Assembly (NCBI GenBank): GCA_902776365.1
Contig: CACYPU010000016.1
Location: 1 to 52,679 of the forward strand
Source of the DNA: an uncultured Bacteroidota bacterium
GTDB lineage: Bacteria; Bacteroidota; Bacteroidia; Bacteroidales; P3
DNA length: 52,679 bases
Direction: 5' to 3'
Part shown: positions 30,358-38,814 of the stretch, one piece after another
Layout: each line of letters begins with the position of its first letter
How positions within the stretch are numbered: the stretch's first letter is position 1
The notes under the pieces: model-generated
What the model was told of the DNA's origin: nothing
The model's input: the letters and a program-made list of their open reading frames with translations, nothing else
Database searches by the model: none
Program-made: the position numbers and the translations under genes

Positions 30358-31629
30358 TTAGTAGAGGAAGTTATTGTAGGGGTAGCGGATGGCGTGGATG
30401 CGGGCGATTTCGTCGTAGAGGAGATTACGGAGGGCGTCGATATTTTGCTTCTTGGAGGCACTGATGAATATTTGGGGGAGTGCTGAGGAGTGCAAGGGAG
30501 TGCTAGGAGTACAAGACAATTGCTCCGATGTGGTATTGTCCTCGCACTCCTTGCACTCCTCCGTACTCCCTTGCACTCCTATATTATCAATCTTGTTATA
30601 GACCATGATGACGGGTTTGTCGGCGGCGTGGATGTCGGCGAGGGTTTTGTTGACGGCGTCGATTTGCGACTGGTGGTCGGGGTGGGAGATGTCGACGACA
30701 TGGAGGAGGAGGTCGGCTTCGGCGACTTCGTCGAGGGTGGATTTGAAGGATTCAACGAGCTGTGTGGGGAGCTTGCGGATGAAGCCTACGGTGTCGGTGA
30801 GGAGGAAGGGGAGATTGCCGATGACGACCTTGCGGACGGTGGTGTCGAGGGTGGCGAAGAGTTTGTTTTCGGCGAGTACGTCGGATTTTGCGAGGAGGTT
30901 GAGGATGGTGCTTTTGCCGACATTGGTGTAGCCGACGAGTGCCACGCGGACGAGGGATTCGCGGTTTTTGCGCTGGAGGGTTTTCTGTGTGTCGAGTTTG
31001 GCGAGTTGGATTTTGAGTGCAGAGATTTTCTCTTTGATGAGGCGTCGGTCGGTCTCGATCTGAGTTTCGCCGGGACCGCGCATGCCGATGCCGCCGCGCT
31101 GGCGTTCGAGGTGTGTCCAGAGTCGTGTGAGGCGCGGGAGCATGTATTGGAGCTGAGCGAGCTCGACCTGAGTGCGTGCGGTGGCTGTGCGTGCGTGGCG
31201 TGCGAAGATGTCGAGGATGAGTGTGGTGCGGTCGAGGATGCGGCATTCCATTTCTTTCTCGAGGTTGCGGAGCTGTGCGGGCGAGAGTTCGTCGTCGACG
31301 ACGATGATGTCGGCGTCGAGGGCGTTCTTGTATTCGCGTATTTCGTCGAGTTTGCCGGAGCCCACGTAGGTGCGGGTGTCGGGTCGGTCGAGTTTCTGGA
31401 TGACCTTGTAGACGGTGACGCCGCCGGCGGTGCGGAGGAGGAATTCGAGTTCGTCGAGGTATTCCTCGGTGCGTTTGAGGGTTTGTCCGTTGGGGCAGAC
31501 GGAGACGAGGATGGCTTTTTCGGGGATTTCTTCGTTTACAAAGGTGTTGCGCTCCTGTGGCGAGGGACGTTTGCCTTCCTCTCCGAGAGAGTTACGGAAT
31601 TTGCCTTTCTTGTTTGGGGCGTAGTGCAC
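30358..31629 (-). CDS. hflX: HflX GTPase with palindromic insertion
   Basis: 423 aa (GTG start). The N-terminal HflX domain includes GSGKLDEIREY and ERQRGGIGMRGPGETQIETDRR; the G domain has VGYTNVGKST (G1), DTVGFIRKLP (G3), NKID (G4) and ISASK (G5). HflX splits stalled or hibernating 70S ribosomes. Between G4 and G5 about 38 residues (VQGSTEECKECEDN through LHSSALP) are extra and are encoded by a 110-bp palindromic repeat element. The loop lies near the guanine base, so an effect on GTP binding is possible. Confidence 0.92.
   Translation of the reverse strand: MHYAPNKKGKFRNSLGEEGKRPSPQERNTFVNEEIPEKAILVSVCPNGQTLKRTEEYLDELEFLLRTAGGVTVYKVIQKLDRPDTRTYVGSGKLDEIREYKNALDADIIVVDDELSPAQLRNLEKEMECRILDRTTLILDIFARHARTATARTQVELAQLQYMLPRLTRLWTHLERQRGGIGMRGPGETQIETDRRLIKEKISALKIQLAKLDTQKTLQRKNRESLVRVALVGYTNVGKSTILNLLAKSDVLAENKLFATLDTTVRKVVIGNLPFLLTDTVGFIRKLPTQLVESFKSTLDEVAEADLLLHVVDISHPDHQSQIDAVNKTLADIHAADKPVIMVYNKIDNIGVQGSTEECKECEDNTTSEQLSCTPSTPLHSSALPQIFISASKKQNIDALRNLLYDEIARIHAIRYPYNNFLY
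30478..30587 (-). repeat. in-frame nested palindrome in hflX (GCACTCCTT-type units)
   Basis: AGGAGTGCAAGGGAGT (30486-30501) is the exact reverse complement of 30565-30580, and inside it GACAAT (30515-30520) pairs with ATTGTC (30535-30540). Outer parts are 9-10 bp repeats (GGAGTGCAA, GGAGTGCT / GCACTCCTT, GTACTCCCTT). No stop codon occurs in the hflX frame. Confidence 0.93.
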
Positions 31630-31649
31630 GGTAATGATAAATGATGAAT

Positions 31650-31678
31650 GGTTAGTGGTTAGTGGTTAGTGGGTAGTG
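31650..31678. repeat. heptamer array GGTTAGT/GGGTAGT at a gene end
   Basis: GGTTAGT x3, GGGTAGT. On the minus strand it encodes the last residues (LPTNH) and TAA stop of the glycosyltransferase. Confidence 0.9.
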
Positions 31679-32855
31679 ATTGGAGGATTTGTTCGAGGGG
31701 TTGGACGGCGGCGGGCCAGGAGTAACGTTCACGGACGAAACGATAGCCTTCCTCAGCAATGCGAGTACGCTCATCTTCGGTACCAAGAAGCAAACATATC
31801 CAGTGGGCCAAATCTTCCTTGCTGTCGCCGACAAACAGCTGGTCGCCCGATGTTGCACCAAGGGCGGCATTGGCCAGGCTTGTTGTGACACAGGGCTTCT
31901 GCATAGCCATTGCTTCGAGGAGCTTATTCTGGAGGCCGGAGCCTATGCGCATGGGTGCGACAAAGACCTGCGAGGAGACGTAGGCGGAGCGTATGTCGGG
32001 TATGCGTCCGCTAACCGTTACTTTCTCGGGTTTCAATGCCTTGGAAGCCAACGCCCGTACTGCGGGCTTGGGGTCGGCGCCGGCAATCAGCACAGTGGCA
32101 GAGGGACAATACTCCCACACCAAGGGCATGACCTCGTTAACGAGGAAGCAGGCGGCGTCAACGTTGGGGGCGTAGGACATGTTGCCGCAGAAGCAAATTG
32201 AGTGGGTAGTGGGTAGTTGATAGTGGGTAGTATTGAAGTAGTCGAGGTCGACGCCGTTGGGGATGATGTGGATTTCGCCGTTTCTCTTGTGGGGGATGGC
32301 GTCGGAGTCGACGTCGGAGATGATGGTGAGGGCGTCGAAGATGGAGAAGGCTTTGTATTCGGACGACCGCAGCATCTTGAACTCGTAGTGCAGGAGGTAG
32401 TGCCAGAAGCCGTGTGTGGTCTCCATGCGTCGCTCAGTATTCATGGATAGGGCGTCCTGGAAGTCCATGACTTTGGGGAAAGGCAGGCGTGCGACGAGGG
32501 GCATGGTGCGCACCATCTGGTTGTAGACAACATCGGGCTGCACCTCGCGGGCGAAGGCCTTGCAGGCGCGTTTGGAGCGCTTGGTGTTCCAGTAGCCCAT
32601 CTGGAGGGATTTGGAGGCGAACCAGTTGCGGAGTATGTTGAGGGCACAGACGAAGCGGTTGAGGCGGAAGAGGCGAATCTGGCGGCAGTAGGGTTCGAGG
32701 GCTTTGAGGTGCTCGGGTTCGACGCGCTGGTGGCTGACGGCGAAGAGGTAGATGTCGTGGTGCTTGGAGAGCTCGACAATCTGGTGGTAGGCGCGGAGCT
32801 TGTCGCCCTTGTCGAGGGGCCAGGGGAAGCGAGGGAGAACGACCAAAATCTTCAT
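31659..32855 (-). CDS. GT4-type glycosyltransferase with heptad insertion
   Basis: 398 aa, GT-B fold. Start KILVVLPRFPWPLDKGDKLRAYHQI is the donor of the N-terminal domain; VFVAPMRIGSGLQNKLLEAMAMQKP carries the conserved C-terminal E-x7-E-like sugar-nucleotide site. This type acts in surface polysaccharide or exopolysaccharide assembly on the cytoplasmic face. Residues about 207-219 (YFNTTHYQLPTTH) are repeat-encoded and fall at the hinge between domains, just before ICFCGNMSYAPN. The last five residues are repeat-encoded too. Confidence 0.87.
   Translation of the reverse strand: MKILVVLPRFPWPLDKGDKLRAYHQIVELSKHHDIYLFAVSHQRVEPEHLKALEPYCRQIRLFRLNRFVCALNILRNWFASKSLQMGYWNTKRSKRACKAFAREVQPDVVYNQMVRTMPLVARLPFPKVMDFQDALSMNTERRMETTHGFWHYLLHYEFKMLRSSEYKAFSIFDALTIISDVDSDAIPHKRNGEIHIIPNGVDLDYFNTTHYQLPTTHSICFCGNMSYAPNVDAACFLVNEVMPLVWEYCPSATVLIAGADPKPAVRALASKALKPEKVTVSGRIPDIRSAYVSSQVFVAPMRIGSGLQNKLLEAMAMQKPCVTTSLANAALGATSGDQLFVGDSKEDLAHWICLLLGTEDERTRIAEEGYRFVRERYSWPAAVQPLEQILQSLPTNH
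32202..32236 (-). repeat. in-frame heptamer array GTGGGTA in a glycosyltransferase gene
   Basis: GTGGGTA, GTGGGTA, GTTGATA, GTGGGTA, GTATTGA (plus strand). The gene reads the CTACCCA sense, stop-free in every frame. Confidence 0.92.
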
Positions 32856-32864
32856 AATGCGTGA

Positions 32865-32888
32865 ATGGGTTAATGGGTTAATGGGCTA
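32865..32888. repeat. 8-bp array ATGGGTTA between glycosyltransferase and parC
   Basis: ATGGGTTA, ATGGGTTA, ATGGGCTA. The TAG stop of parC (minus strand) is the last three bases. Confidence 0.88.
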
Positions 32889-35549
32889 GAAGAGTTGGGT
32901 TTGGGTACCTTCGGCGAAGCCCATGCGTTCGTCGGCGTCGACGGGAGCGTTTTCATCGTCTGTGTCGTCGACTTCGAGGGGTTCGGGGTCAGGTTTGAGG
33001 GGTTCGAGCCAGTTGAAATGGTCAACGGCGAAGGTGGTGATACGTTTGCCTTTGGCCTTGAAGCCCTTGACGGCGATGAAGTCGTCGACGTCGATGATTT
33101 CGGAGGCTATTTTCTTGCCGGAGTCGGGGTTGTAGACCACCTCGAGGCGAGGATAGCAGTCGAAAGCCACCGAGAGGAGCTGGGAGCCGTCGTCGTCGAG
33201 GAAGGGGGTCTTGCGGTCGGAGAGTTCTGGGACGAAGCGTTTGAGGTAGGGATAGCCGTCGGCGGAGCGGTAGAGGACGGTGAGGACAGGGTTGTCGGCA
33301 GTGCCCACGGTGGTCTTGGGGTTGAACTTGCGGAGGTGGAGGAGGTCGTCGTCGAAGTGGGTGGCGAGGTCGAAGCCGGTGAGGCGGTAGCAGGCGGACT
33401 GCATGACGGCCAGCAGCTTGTCGTTTCCGTGGAATTCGCCAAGATAGCGTCCGGCTTCGTTTACGTTGAGACGCTTGACGCTTTCGTCGAACCATATCTT
33501 GCGGGCGGAGAGGGTGGAGACGCCGGAGTCCTTGAGGTTGATGGAGCGGACGGCGTTGCGGGTGAGGATGTTGCCGATGGATTGGCGTCCTTTGATGGCG
33601 AGAGTCTTGAAGTCGAAGTCGAAGGAGGTCTTCTTGAGTTTGGGTTTGGAGACGTGATGGACGGTGACGACCTCGGCCTCGCCGTTGGGGTTGGCGGTGA
33701 AATAGAGCACCTTGCTTCCCTTCGTACCTTTGGTGAGGAGGTAGTCCTTGTCGCGGGTGATGGAGGTGACGGAGAAGCGCTTGACCATGACGTAGCCGTC
33801 GGGACCGCCGTCGCGGTAGATGAGGTTGTAGACGGTGCGCTCGTCGCGTTTGCGGAAGACGGAGATGAAGAGTATCTCGGGGCATTCCTGGGTGCCGACG
33901 AAGCCTTTTTCCTGGATTTTGGTGACCATGAAAGAGCCGTCGCGGCGGAAGACGATGATGTCGTCCATCTTAGAGCATTCGCAGGCCACCTCGACGCCTT
34001 CCTCGCGTTTGAGGCCCCAGCCGGCGAAGCCTGTGGAGTAATTGACGTAGAGCTTCTCGTTGGCGAGGGCGACGGTGGTGCCTTCGATGTCCTCGAAGTT
34101 GCGTATTTCAGTGCGGCGCTCACGGCCTTTGCCGAATTTCTTGAGGATGTCCTGGAAGTAGCGGACGGCGTAGTCGGTGAGGTGGGCGAGGTGGTTGCGC
34201 ACCTCGTCGATGTTCATCTCGATGTTTTCCAGTTCCTCGATAGCCTTCTTAATGTCGAACTTGGAGATTTTGCGGACGGGCTTCTCGCAGAGCTTGAGGA
34301 TATCGTCGCGGGTGATTTCTTTCTTGAACTGGTCGCGGTAGGGGTCGAAGGCGCGCTCCATCTGCTTCACCTGGTCGTCCCAGGACTTGGAGCGGTCGTT
34401 CTCCATGATTTTGTAGATGCGCTTCTCGAAGAAGATCTTTTCCAGCGAGACCCAATGCCAGCGGTCCTCGAGTTCGGCGAGTTGGATTTCGAGTTCCTGC
34501 CTGAGGAGGTCCTTGGTGCGGAAGGTGTTGTGGCGCAGGATTTCGGAGGCGGTCATGAAGACGGGCTTGTCGTCGACGATGACGCAGGTCTGGGGGGAGA
34601 AGGAGATTTGGCAGTTGGTGAAGGCGTAGAGGGCGTCGATGGTTTGGTCGGGGGAGACGCCGGTGGGGAGGTAGACGACAATCTCGACTTGTGCGGCGGT
34701 GTTGTCGTCGACCTTCTTGATTTTAATCTTGCCTTTCTCGTTGGCTTTGAGGATGGAGTCGATGAGGACGTCGGTAGTGACGGTGTAGGGCAGCTCGGTG
34801 ATAACGATGGCTTTGCGCTTCTCGTCATAGTGCATCTTGGCGCGTATGCGGAGGCGACCGCCGAGGGCGGCGTCGTTGTAGCGGGAGACGTCGATGAGGC
34901 CACCGGTGGGGAAATCGGGGAAGATCTCGAAGGGTTCGTCGCGGAGGATTTTCACGCTGCTTTCGAGGAGTTCGCAGAAGTTATAGGGCAGGATGACGCT
35001 GGTCAGCGTGACGGCGATGCCCTTGGTGCCCTGTGCCAGCAGCAGGGGGAACTTGACCGGCAGGGTGACGGGTTCCTGCTTGCGGCCGTCGTAGGAGGGT
35101 TTCCACTGGGTGGTTTTGGGATTGAAGACCACCTCTTTGGCGAACTTTGAGAGGCGTGCTTCGATGTAGCGGCCGGCGGCGGCATCGTCGCCGGTGAGGA
35201 TATTGCCCCAGTTTCCCTGGCAGTCGATGAGGAGGTCTTTCTGACCCATGTTGACAAGGGCGTCCTTGATGCTCATGTCGCCGTGGGGATGGTACTGCAT
35301 GGTGTTACCCACGATGTTGGCCACCTTAGTGAAGCGTCCGTCGTCGGTTTCATCCATCGCGTGGAGGATGCGGCGCTGCACAGGTTTGAGGCCGTCGTCG
35401 ATATCGGGCACCGAGCGGTCGAGGATGACGTCGGAGGCGTAATCAACCCAGTAGTCCTTGAACATGCCGCTGAGGGACATGGTGCCGCCCTCGGCGGGCT
35501 CTGTGCTGTCGTTCAACTGTTGATTGCTAATATTTTCGTTTTCTTCCAT
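32886..35549 (-). CDS. parC: DNA topoisomerase IV subunit A (ParC-type)
   Basis: 887 aa. DGLKPVQRRILHAMDE, YHPHGDMSIKDALVNMGQ and AAAGRYIEARLSKFA (catalytic Tyr128) are the breakage-reunion domain; the rest includes the tower and coiled coil, then a C-terminal beta-pinwheel (for example YVMVKRFSVTSITRDKDYLL). With ParE it decatenates daughter chromosomes. The length and diverged C-terminal domain are typical for the Bacteroidota ParC/GyrA-like subunit. parE is not in the window. No repeat insertions despite flanking arrays at both ends. Confidence 0.92.
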   Translation of the reverse strand: MEENENISNQQLNDSTEPAEGGTMSLSGMFKDYWVDYASDVILDRSVPDIDDGLKPVQRRILHAMDETDDGRFTKVANIVGNTMQYHPHGDMSIKDALVNMGQKDLLIDCQGNWGNILTGDDAAAGRYIEARLSKFAKEVVFNPKTTQWKPSYDGRKQEPVTLPVKFPLLLAQGTKGIAVTLTSVILPYNFCELLESSVKILRDEPFEIFPDFPTGGLIDVSRYNDAALGGRLRIRAKMHYDEKRKAIVITELPYTVTTDVLIDSILKANEKGKIKIKKVDDNTAAQVEIVVYLPTGVSPDQTIDALYAFTNCQISFSPQTCVIVDDKPVFMTASEILRHNTFRTKDLLRQELEIQLAELEDRWHWVSLEKIFFEKRIYKIMENDRSKSWDDQVKQMERAFDPYRDQFKKEITRDDILKLCEKPVRKISKFDIKKAIEELENIEMNIDEVRNHLAHLTDYAVRYFQDILKKFGKGRERRTEIRNFEDIEGTTVALANEKLYVNYSTGFAGWGLKREEGVEVACECSKMDDIIVFRRDGSFMVTKIQEKGFVGTQECPEILFISVFRKRDERTVYNLIYRDGGPDGYVMVKRFSVTSITRDKDYLLTKGTKGSKVLYFTANPNGEAEVVTVHHVSKPKLKKTSFDFDFKTLAIKGRQSIGNILTRNAVRSINLKDSGVSTLSARKIWFDESVKRLNVNEAGRYLGEFHGNDKLLAVMQSACYRLTGFDLATHFDDDLLHLRKFNPKTTVGTADNPVLTVLYRSADGYPYLKRFVPELSDRKTPFLDDDGSQLLSVAFDCYPRLEVVYNPDSGKKIASEIIDVDDFIAVKGFKAKGKRITTFAVDHFNWLEPLKPDPEPLEVDDTDDENAPVDADERMGFAEGTQTQLF

Positions 35550-35550
35550 A

Positions 35551-35578
35551 AAAGGGTCTAAAAGTCTAAAAGGTCTTA
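35551..35578. repeat. 8-bp array TCTAAAAG between parC and lepB
   Basis: TCTAAAAG, TCTAAAAG, GTCTTA. The lepB stop (TAA, minus strand) lies at its edge, and the parC ATG begins two bases to the left. Confidence 0.8.
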
Positions 35579-37150
35579 GTGGTTATTGGCATTGATGAAG
35601 AACCTGTCCCAACGCAAGCGGCCGTGGTCGCTGTCCCAACTGAAGAGCACCCACTTGGCCTGGCCGACGATGTGGTCCTCGGGCACAAAGCCCCAGAAGC
35701 GGCTGTCCTGGCTGTTGTGGCGGTTGTCGCCCATCATCCAGTAGTAGTCCTGCTGGAAGGTGTAGCTGTCGGTGGCCTTGCCGTTGATGTATATCTGTCC
35801 GTTCTTCACCTCGAGGGTGTTGTGCTCGTAGGCGGTGATGACGCGGCGGTACCAGGGGAGGTTCTCCAGCGTGAGTTTCATCGTCGCACCTTTGGCAGGG
35901 ATATAGACGGGACCGTAGTTGTCGACGGCATTGACGATACCGGGGACATTGGGATAGAGGTCGCCCACGCTGTCGGCGGGGAAATAGTAGGGGTCGATAC
36001 TCTTCACATAGCCGGAGACCCTGAGGCCAGCAGCCACCTCCTCGGACAGCGACATAGCGAGGCATAGGTTGCCTTCTGCGTCATAGCCGCAATCCAGAAT
36101 GCCTGCCATATCCTCCTGGGTCATTCCGCACTCGTCGAGCACCTCCTCGGAGATATAATTCCCAGCCAACGTAACCTTGCGGTAGAGTTGGATATTCTCA
36201 GGACTTTCCACCGCTTCGCCGTTGATATAAACCACGCTGTTCTTTATCTCCAACGTCTCTCCCGGCAAGCCCATGCAGCGTTTGATATAATTCTCACGTT
36301 TGTCGATGGGGCGAACGAGGATGTTGCCCACCGGCAGCGGGCGTCCGTGAACATTCGCCACCGCCAGGCCCGTGAGTACCGAATCGCGGCCACATTCACG
36401 TATGGCTTCATAGTAGGTATACTTGCCGTCGAGGAAATTTGTCAGCACCGTATCGCCCGCTGGGAAGTTGAACACCACAGCGTCGTAGCGCTTCACATGC
36501 GAGTAACCGGGGAAACGGTAGTAGGGCAGCTGCGGCCAATCGAGATACGACTGAATCTTGGTGCCCACAATGGTGTTGTGCATCAGCGGCAGCGCCAAGG
36601 GAGTCATTATCACCCGAGGGCCATAGGAGAGCTTGCTGACCATCAGATGGTCGCCCACACGCAGGCTGCGTTCCATACTCGACGAGGGGATGGAATACAG
36701 CTCGAAAACGAAGCCACGGATAATCACCGCCGCAATGAGGGCAAAGACGATGGCCTCGGCCCATTCGCGAAGCTGCGAGGCGTTCTTCTCAGCCTCCTTC
36801 TTCTCCGCTTTCGTCAGTTTCTTCGGCTTGCAATACTGCCATTTGCCCAAGCCCACTATCGGCAGATAGATGAATGGCACGAGCACCGCCGCCGTCTGTT
36901 CCAGGAAGCTATTGCGCTGGAACACCTTGGCTGTCTCGTCCACCAACAGGAGGAACATAAAAATGTTGATACCGGGAATCAGCAGAAAGATGTACCACGG
37001 CCACGGCTTGCCACACACCTGCACCCACACAAACATGTTGTACACCGGCACCACTGCTTTCCACGGCGCCACTCCGGCTTTCTTGAACACAAACCACAAA
37101 CCAGCGATTGTGCCCAAAACATAGATCATCAACAGAATTTCGTATACCAT
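35576..37150 (-). CDS. lepB: signal peptidase I (long Bacteroidota type)
   Basis: 524 aa. Three N-terminal membrane helices (residues 5-100) precede a fourth before the active site. SIPSSSM gives the nucleophile Ser158, YIKRCMGLPGETLEI the general base Lys290, and GDNRHNSQDSRFWGFV the C-terminal box. It cleaves leaders of exported proteins in the periplasm-facing membrane. The insert of about 170 residues between the Lys box and the last box is typical for this phylum and makes the protein much longer than E. coli LepB (324 aa). Confidence 0.93.
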   Translation of the reverse strand: MVYEILLMIYVLGTIAGLWFVFKKAGVAPWKAVVPVYNMFVWVQVCGKPWPWYIFLLIPGINIFMFLLLVDETAKVFQRNSFLEQTAAVLVPFIYLPIVGLGKWQYCKPKKLTKAEKKEAEKNASQLREWAEAIVFALIAAVIIRGFVFELYSIPSSSMERSLRVGDHLMVSKLSYGPRVIMTPLALPLMHNTIVGTKIQSYLDWPQLPYYRFPGYSHVKRYDAVVFNFPAGDTVLTNFLDGKYTYYEAIRECGRDSVLTGLAVANVHGRPLPVGNILVRPIDKRENYIKRCMGLPGETLEIKNSVVYINGEAVESPENIQLYRKVTLAGNYISEEVLDECGMTQEDMAGILDCGYDAEGNLCLAMSLSEEVAAGLRVSGYVKSIDPYYFPADSVGDLYPNVPGIVNAVDNYGPVYIPAKGATMKLTLENLPWYRRVITAYEHNTLEVKNGQIYINGKATDSYTFQQDYYWMMGDNRHNSQDSRFWGFVPEDHIVGQAKWVLFSWDSDHGRLRWDRFFINANNH

Positions 37151-37164
37151 AATCTTATTTTTAC

Positions 37165-38247
37165 TTACACATTAACGCATTCAATCAGTTTCTTTTTCTC
37201 CTTGTTCCAATCCATATCCTTGCGAGCCTCGGCGAAATCGGCGTCGGTCCACTCTCTCGACAACACCTTCCTCACAGCCTCCGCCAACGCTCGTGCGCCC
37301 ACATCTTCCATAATGGTGCCGATATGGAATCGGTGCACCACTGCCGCCATTTCGGGAAGGTCGCTCACCACTATCGGGACTCCTGCGGCAATAAAATCGC
37401 CTATTCTGTTCGGTAGCGCAAAGTGGTAGCTCTGTCCCATATCCTCCAGCATCACCAGTCCTACGCTCGCCTGTCGTGTCAGCGGTTCCAACTCTTCCGG
37501 TTTCAAACGTCCGAGGAACTCGATGCGATCCTTCCAAGGCTTACTCTCTGCGTATTTCTTCATATCCTCCAGCAGGTCGCCGATGCCGGCAATCACCAGT
37601 CGGCAGTCCTCCAACCATTCCAGCGCATCAATCGCCCAATCCACCCCTCGACCCAAATTCACCGCTCCTTGATAGAGCAGCATTTTAGTGGGTAGTGGAT
37701 AGTGGATAGTGGATAGTGTTTGGTCCTGCGTGCTACCCACTACACACTCCCCACTACACACTCCAATATTCCTCACCACCGTCATCTTCACACCGTATTT
37801 CTCCCTATAGTAGTCGGCAATACTCTGGCACACAGTAATCAGCGCATCGCATTTGGGCATCAGCCTCCGCTCAAGCCTCTCCCACATCTTCTTCACTTTC
37901 TCTCTCCCCACCAACTCAGGCACTTCGGGAAACAACTCGTGGGCATCCATCACCAACCTCTTCATCTTCATCTTCGCCGCCACATAACTCGCCAGCAGCG
38001 TGTCCGTGTCGTTGGCCCACACAATGTCGCATTTTGTCCGCAGCAGGCGCCACCACAACCGCAGGTTGTACTCGGCATAGAACTTCCACGTCTTCTTGCT
38101 CTTCACCCGCAGCTCATTCCGCCCTATAAGAATCACTTCACATCCTGCCTCACGAAGAGCCTCCGCATGGCGCATCACCCTCCGGTCGGTCACCAAATCG
38201 TTGGTCACCGCCATCACTATCCTTATCTTTCTACCACTGACGCTCAA
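37165..38247 (-). CDS. GT4-type glycosyltransferase carrying a bipartite repeat element
   Basis: 360 aa, GT-B fold. RIVMAVTNDLVTDRRVMRHAEALREAG starts the N-terminal half, CDALITVCQSIADYYREKYG ends it, and VSVGLVMLEDMG-like text (ASVGLVMLEDMGQSYHFALPN) with RIGDFIAAGVPIVVSDLPEM is the C-terminal donor site. The probable role is surface polysaccharide synthesis. The start is a TTG; GTG 38217 or ATG 38214 are alternatives. Residues about 167-192 (GVCSGECVVG through YPLPTK) are encoded by a 76-bp element and sit at the interdomain hinge. The same element, in opposite orientation, is in the NUDIX gene 1.3 kb away. Confidence 0.85.
   Translation of the reverse strand: MSVSGRKIRIVMAVTNDLVTDRRVMRHAEALREAGCEVILIGRNELRVKSKKTWKFYAEYNLRLWWRLLRTKCDIVWANDTDTLLASYVAAKMKMKRLVMDAHELFPEVPELVGREKVKKMWERLERRLMPKCDALITVCQSIADYYREKYGVKMTVVRNIGVCSGECVVGSTQDQTLSTIHYPLPTKMLLYQGAVNLGRGVDWAIDALEWLEDCRLVIAGIGDLLEDMKKYAESKPWKDRIEFLGRLKPEELEPLTRQASVGLVMLEDMGQSYHFALPNRIGDFIAAGVPIVVSDLPEMAAVVHRFHIGTIMEDVGARALAEAVRKVLSREWTDADFAEARKDMDWNKEKKKLIECVNV
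37688..37763 (-). repeat. bipartite heptamer element, copy A (in GT4 gene)
   Basis: Plus strand: GTGGGTA, GTGGATA x3, GTG, a core of 14 bases (TTTGGTCCTGCGTG), then CTACCCA, CTACACA, CTCCCCA, CTACACA, CTCC. Read on the minus strand it has four GTGnnTA-like units, core GCACGCAGGACCAAACA and four CTATCCA-like units: same order and core as copy B. Confidence 0.95.
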
Positions 38248-38320
38248 TACCTTATCCTAAAATTTCAACTATCAATTTTAAATTAAAATATATTAAGTAA
38301 CGAATTACAAAAAAAAATCG

Positions 38321-38328
38321 TATTTTTG
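38321..38328 (+). promoter_or_regulatory. -7 box of the META lipoprotein operon
   Basis: TATTTTTG, 27 bases before the GTG start at 38356. The TTG inside it (38326) is therefore not a start. Confidence 0.6.
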
Positions 38329-38355
38329 CAGTCGAAAATTTTATCAACAAACCCT

Positions 38356-38814
38356 GTGAAAAACCTCACCAACACACTCTTGTCCCTCTTTGCCTTGTGT
38401 ACCCTTGCCGCTTGCGCCAGTTCGCGGCCGGCCAACAAATCGGCACTCGAAATCCCTGTCTTCGACAAAGACCAGGTCTGGCAACTCACAGACATGCGTG
38501 GGAAGCCTGTCGACACACAAGGGAAAACCTTTACCCTCCAACTCTACCCCGACGCTGGCATCGTCCGCGGATACATGGCATGCAACATGTATTTTGGCCA
38601 TTACACCTGCCATCCCGGCGACCCGCAGACAGGCCGTTACCCCATTGAAATCGTCCTCGAGGGCTCGGGTTCTCTCGGGTGTCCCGAAGCCGACATGAAT
38701 GCCGACAGCCGCTACTATGCCCTCCTGCTCAAAGCCACCCACTTCTCCTACACCTCCACCACCCTCACCCTCTACCAAAACGATAAAGAGATTCTCCGTT
38801 ACGAATTGCAATGA
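38356..38814 (+). CDS. META-domain lipoprotein
   Basis: 152 aa from GTG 38356, which begins a lipoprotein leader (Val/[22 protein letters not shown], lipid at Cys20). The mature part [31 protein letters not shown], and [18 protein letters not shown] fits the META fold of heat-shock HslJ type envelope proteins. The exact role is unknown. It overlaps the NUDIX gene by 4 bases. Confidence 0.82.
   Translation: MKNLTNTLLSLFALCTLAACASSRPANKSALEIPVFDKDQVWQLTDMRGKPVDTQGKTFTLQLYPDAGIVRGYMACNMYFGHYTCHPGDPQTGRYPIEIVLEGSGSLGCPEADMNADSRYYALLLKATHFSYTSTTLTLYQNDKEILRYELQ

Noticed and set aside
32895-35150. 751-codon plus-strand open frame opposite parC
   Set aside because: It is antisense to a strongly conserved gene, is made of Val/Glu/Asp/Gly-rich text typical of complementary GC-rich codons, and has no motif.
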